Notes under the pieces: generated by a model
What the model was told of the DNA's origin: nothing
Seen by the model: only the letters and a program-made list of their open reading frames with translations
The model's database searches: none
Assembly (NCBI GenBank): GCA_038848185.1
Contig: JAWCNV010000003.1
Location: forward strand, 69,596-133,595
Reading direction: 5' to 3'
DNA: 64,000 nt
Origin: JAAOZP01 sp038848185
GTDB lineage: Archaea > Thermoproteota > EX4484-205 > JAAOZP01
Position numbers and translations under genes: made by a program
In this document: in pieces, positions 61,104 through 64,000 of the stretch
Numbering within the stretch: the stretch's first letter is position 1
How the letters are laid out: each line of letters starts with the position of its first letter

Positions 61104-61564
61104 GGCCGAATAATGACATAAGCATCTAAAATTTCGATTGTACCAAATCCATCTACAATTTTTGCCTCACAATATGTCGAAGCCTTTGTAAAGCTTCCTG
61201 AGCGTGTTGCACTATAGGACATTGCAGTTCCACCTGGAAGAGACCTAATAATTTCATAAGAGTCGGTAAGAAACTCAACGTAAAGATACTCCGAGCTTAA
61301 CCCACTTGCCCACCATCTATCACCATAGTGAGAAACCATATCGAACTTGTACCCAGTAGAGTCATATCTTCCCGATACTCGTGCCCTAACAGATGCAACC
61401 TTTATTCCCAATCGCCACCAACCGTCCTCTTTTTCTTTCGTAGGTGTCCATGTGCCAGGGACACCCCAAGCTAATGTATAGACCATTAGTCCGCTTACTG
61501 CAAGAAGTAAGGCCATTGCAACGACACCAGAGACTGTTAGGTCAGCACTCTTCAATACTCTCAC
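61100..61564 (-). CDS. Small anchored secreted protein, first gene of operon A
   Basis: The N-terminus KSADLTVSGVVAMALLLAVS forms one membrane segment; the 120-residue outer domain (KVASVRARVSGRYDSTGYKF, GDRWWASGLSSEYLYVEFLT) is beta-rich. It leads operon A behind a TATA box ATATATATAG (61599-61608, minus strand) and GGAGGTGG just before the start codon (GTG 61564, with ATG codons nearby). The function is unknown. Confidence 0.7.
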   Translation of the reverse strand: MRVLKSADLTVSGVVAMALLLAVSGLMVYTLAWGVPGTWTPTKEKEDGWWRLGIKVASVRARVSGRYDSTGYKFDMVSHYGDRWWASGLSSEYLYVEFLTDSYEIIRSLPGGTAMSYSATRSGSFTKASTYCEAKIVDGFGTIEILDAYVIIRP

Positions 61565-61618
61565 ATGCCACCACCTCCATAGGCCGTGTATTCATGGTGC
61601 TATATATATTGCGTTTTA

Positions 61619-61766
61619 GAACGTTTCAGAAACAATTTGCAACTATTCAGAATTGATTCTGAAAGATATGTTTAAATACAGCCCGTCTAAATACTAAATT
61701 TAATCCGGCTTTAGCCGAATTCTTTTTGATTTAAAAATTGGTTCTTCTATCTTGCTCCAGCTCCGC
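61619..61766 (-). repeat. Copy A of the duplicated ~150-bp segment, overlapping the DUF2207 gene end
   Basis: This is the original context: the segment runs from the promoter of operon A into the last seven codons of the DUF2207 gene (GGGAGAR and TAG at 61747-61749). It matches 57884-58033 closely. Confidence 0.88.
61646..61663. promoter_or_regulatory. Conserved 18-nt palindrome, operon A
   Basis: TTCAGAATTGATTCTGAA is identical to 57911-57928 and lies about 40 nt upstream of the TATA box of operon A. Confidence 0.6.
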
Positions 61767-63570
61767 CTCCACCGAATCCTCCTCCACCTCCGAAGCCTCC
61801 GCCTCCCCCGCCTACTCCTCCACCCACTCCGCCGCCACGGCTACTAGGGGGGTTCCACGTGGTTATCGGTATGAATATTATAGGCATTGTTTGAAGTATC
61901 TTCAGCTCTTCAAGCGGGATGCTGAGTTCTCTCATTGCTTCAGCAACCTTGTCTCCTACTCCTAGGGCTGTGCCGTAGACAAGCCACTCTCCCCACATTG
62001 AAATATCCTGCGGAGCATATTTCCTGATAAGGGCTAGGTCTGAAAGGAATTTCTTGAAGGCGTCCCACTCAAGCTTCTCCCTGTAGTATGATCCTTTCCA
62101 CCTGCCGAAGAGGGTTGTGGGCATAGCCATCGCGATAAGCACCTGTATGAATGGGATTGGAGATGTTAAAGTGGCTATCAAAGTTACGTGAGAAACTGTT
62201 GGAATCAGTTCACCCAGTATTATTGATGCCGCGAAAAACAGGGCGGGCGGTATCAACAGGATGCCGAGTCTATATCTTCCTTCGACGACAAATTCTCTAG
62301 CAACCCTTCTGTCAACCCAGTGCGTAAGCTTGTTAAGCATGCTCTGCATACGTATTAGCGACGAGTACTTCTTCTCACTGTTTAAACGCTCCACCTTCTC
62401 CCTCACTGTCCTCATGCTGAAAAACCCGTCTTCACTCAGAGACTTCAGGAAGCTTAAGACGCTCCTCTCATACCTGTCACCATAATTCTCGTCAACTATT
62501 TTGATTGTAAGCTCGCCCTGCTCCTCGCTAATCCTTATCTTGCCTTTCAGGTGGAGGTCGAGCAGCGTAGCGTAGAAACCGTTTTCATCAAAGTCTATGG
62601 CGTCACCCTTGAAGACAAGGTTAACCACCCATGGCTTCCTATCCCTGTTCGGGACAAAGCTGAGGTAGCTGGGGACTGTGAACTCCTGCTCCCTGCCGTA
62701 TAAGAAGTATATTAGGATGAACAGGAGAGGGTATGCGAATACAAGTATTTGAGCACCATGCTTCAAGGCTAACGCGGAGTAATACTGTATTGAATAGAGA
62801 AGATTAGCTATAATAGTGGGACCAGTAACATCATTCATCTGCGTTGGGAAGGCCTTCAAAACGTTGAGAACATCCTTCTCTAAAAGCATTTCCAGTTCAA
62901 TCAGCTCGTTTTCATCAGCACTGCCCTCTATTTCAATCCTGTTTCCCCTTTGGGTCACACTCATGATGGGCGGATGGGGGTATAGTGATGAAACGTAGTC
63001 AGCATCCTCGACGATTATCTTAATCTTTCTGTATGGCAAGTGTTCCGCTCCCGCTAGCTTCAGGTTGAAGTGGACAGTATTATTATCATATTTGACTGGC
63101 GGATGGATTTCAAAAACGTATCTCACAGCATACCTGCCTGCTTGAAAATAGTTAGGATTGTAGCAGCCAGCCTCGTTCACCCAAGCCAGCCAGTCTATGC
63201 TGTTCACGATGCTGGGGTTCTCGTTGTATGGCCGCGTTACCCAGATCACGCCAGCGTAATCCTTAGCGTAGGCTATCATGTCTTCAGGAATATTGATGGA
63301 AACCAGTTTCACGAAAGGCGTATTCAGGTCCTCGAGGGCTAGGGAATCATCCCAGGTCCTGTATAGCATCCTGTATTTTCCCGGGACCTTAACGTTGTAC
63401 ACGTACTCTTCTATCAGCGTACCGTTGGCGTAGAGCGTGGCATCGTATTGTTCAACCTCAACCTCTTTCTCGTTGAAAAGAGGAAGAATATAGTTGATTA
63501 AGACCAGGCCTATGATACCTACTGTGAGAACAATGGAAACCAGTTTAAACAGTTCTCTCTTCTCAGCCAA
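61747..63570 (-). CDS. DUF2207 membrane protein with Gly-rich C-terminus
   Basis: A first membrane segment (residues about 12-32) is followed by an external DUF2207 domain (LYANGTLIEEYVYNVKVPGK, RYVFEIHPPVKYDN). Then come a segment at about 275-292, a cytoplasmic winged-helix-like part (DFDENGFYATLLDLHLKGKI, SFLKSLSEDGFFS), two segments around 435-480 and a very Gly-rich tail. This is the usual layout of the family. It follows the LemA gene after 3 nt; LemA-DUF2207 pairs are common in bacteria and archaea, with an envelope role that is not settled. Confidence 0.9.
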   Translation of the reverse strand: MAEKRELFKLVSIVLTVGIIGLVLINYILPLFNEKEVEVEQYDATLYANGTLIEEYVYNVKVPGKYRMLYRTWDDSLALEDLNTPFVKLVSINIPEDMIAYAKDYAGVIWVTRPYNENPSIVNSIDWLAWVNEAGCYNPNYFQAGRYAVRYVFEIHPPVKYDNNTVHFNLKLAGAEHLPYRKIKIIVEDADYVSSLYPHPPIMSVTQRGNRIEIEGSADENELIELEMLLEKDVLNVLKAFPTQMNDVTGPTIIANLLYSIQYYSALALKHGAQILVFAYPLLFILIYFLYGREQEFTVPSYLSFVPNRDRKPWVVNLVFKGDAIDFDENGFYATLLDLHLKGKIRISEEQGELTIKIVDENYGDRYERSVLSFLKSLSEDGFFSMRTVREKVERLNSEKKYSSLIRMQSMLNKLTHWVDRRVAREFVVEGRYRLGILLIPPALFFAASIILGELIPTVSHVTLIATLTSPIPFIQVLIAMAMPTTLFGRWKGSYYREKLEWDAFKKFLSDLALIRKYAPQDISMWGEWLVYGTALGVGDKVAEAMRELSIPLEELKILQTMPIIFIPITTWNPPSSRGGGVGGGVGGGGGGFGGGGGFGGGGAGAR

Positions 63571-63573
63571 GAC

Positions 63574-64000
63574 CTAGAACTCTATCCGGGGGCGCCTCTC
63601 AACCTCTTCCTCGAACTTGAGGTACTCCAGTTTGCCTAAGCCTGTTAAGCCTGCCACAAACTTCGAGGGGACAGTGTCCATCATTATGTTGAACTCCTGC
63701 ACAATATTGTTGTAGGTGTACCTGTGTCTAGCGATCTCGTCCTCAACGCTTTTAACAGAGTCCATGAGGCTTGTGACGGTTGTGGATGTTTTCAGGTCAG
63801 GATAGTTTTCAGCGACGGCAACAATGTTTCCGAAGATTCTTCTAGTCTCCCTATCTATTTCACTAAGCGTCCCGGGCTCGGCTTTTAGAACAGCAGTCCT
63901 CAGGCTCGTTACTTTCTCCAAGGTTTCTCTTTCAAACCTGGCGTAGCTCTTAACTGATTCGAGAAGCTGCTCGATCATGTCGAGCCTCTTCTTCATCGCA
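63574..64000 (-). CDS. LemA-family protein, 5' end beyond the window
   Basis: The visible 142 residues start KKRLDMIEQLLESVKSYARF and continue FERETLEKVTSLRTAV, AVAENYPDLKTS and NNIVQEFNIMMDTVPSKFVA, the LemA core. LemA proteins are about 185 residues with an N-terminal membrane anchor; here the anchor and first helix lie outside, since the frame stays open to the window edge (the ATG at 63996 is internal). It forms an operon with the DUF2207 gene. Confidence 0.9.
   Translation of the reverse strand, partial: AMKKRLDMIEQLLESVKSYARFERETLEKVTSLRTAVLKAEPGTLSEIDRETRRIFGNIVAVAENYPDLKTSTTVTSLMDSVKSVEDEIARHRYTYNNIVQEFNIMMDTVPSKFVAGLTGLGKLEYLKFEEEVERRPRIEF

Noticed and set aside
61747..61850. Glycine-rich repeats at the end of the DUF2207 gene as a tandem-repeat element
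   Set aside because: Gly-rich tails are a usual feature of this family.

Overview
The window comes from an archaeon. It encodes TFB, the archaeal purine enzyme PurP (two paralogues), an archaeal-type phosphoglycerate mutase (ApgM), endonuclease Q, an ADP-forming acetate-CoA ligase, and a tRNA with archaeal-style introns. TATA-like boxes sit about 25-35 nt from many start codons, as in leaderless archaeal transcripts. The gene set fits an uncultured anaerobic lineage of the TACK type (Bathyarchaeia- or Brockarchaeota-like); this placement is inference from gene content, not a phylogeny.

1-17 kb, metabolism: a GNAT acetyltransferase fused to an M50-like membrane domain, a Ca2+-type P-ATPase, a secreted alpha/beta hydrolase, a K+-independent membrane pyrophosphatase, and a corrinoid methyl-transfer module. 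That module holds a corrinoid protein, an MtaB-type methanol methyltransferase with all three zinc ligands, a corrinoid reductive activator (RACE/RamA-like) and a UroD-like methyltransferase. A cytoplasmic VCBS/FG-GAP protein and an aldehyde ferredoxin oxidoreductase (AOR) with a four-cluster ferredoxin subunit follow. Together they suggest use of one-carbon methyl compounds and aldehydes.

17-26 kb, accessory region: a VapBC pair, two RelE-type toxin-antitoxin pairs, three decayed copies of the 3' end of a phosphoenolpyruvate-synthase-like gene around those pairs, a two-gene nuclease-like module with a decayed second copy, a DpnII-like restriction enzyme with a Dam-like methylase (predicted GATC specificity), and a second DNA methyltransferase with an unknown partner. 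TFB closes the region and has an odd, T-poor coding strand.

27-53 kb: a DUF4143 ATPase, a tRNA-Gln(CTG) that appears to carry two introns, a second Ca2+-type P-ATPase, an acetyl-CoA/acetate energy cluster (ADP-forming ligase, DRTGG/BioD-like protein, and a divergent CoA-transferase fused to GNAT), ion and amino-acid transport genes, a D-2-hydroxyacid dehydrogenase, an Lrp-like double-HTH regulator, an ABC exporter, purine genes, ApgM and EndoQ.

53.6-64 kb: an envelope/export region read from the minus strand. A LemA-DUF2207 pair is followed by two paralogous operons, each with a small anchored secreted protein, a 298-residue surface protein with a C-terminal anchor, an ABC ATPase, an ABC permease and a small membrane protein. 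The two operons share a nearly identical ~150-bp upstream segment that includes the last codons of the DUF2207 gene. This points to an old tandem duplication in which the control region was kept while the proteins diverged.
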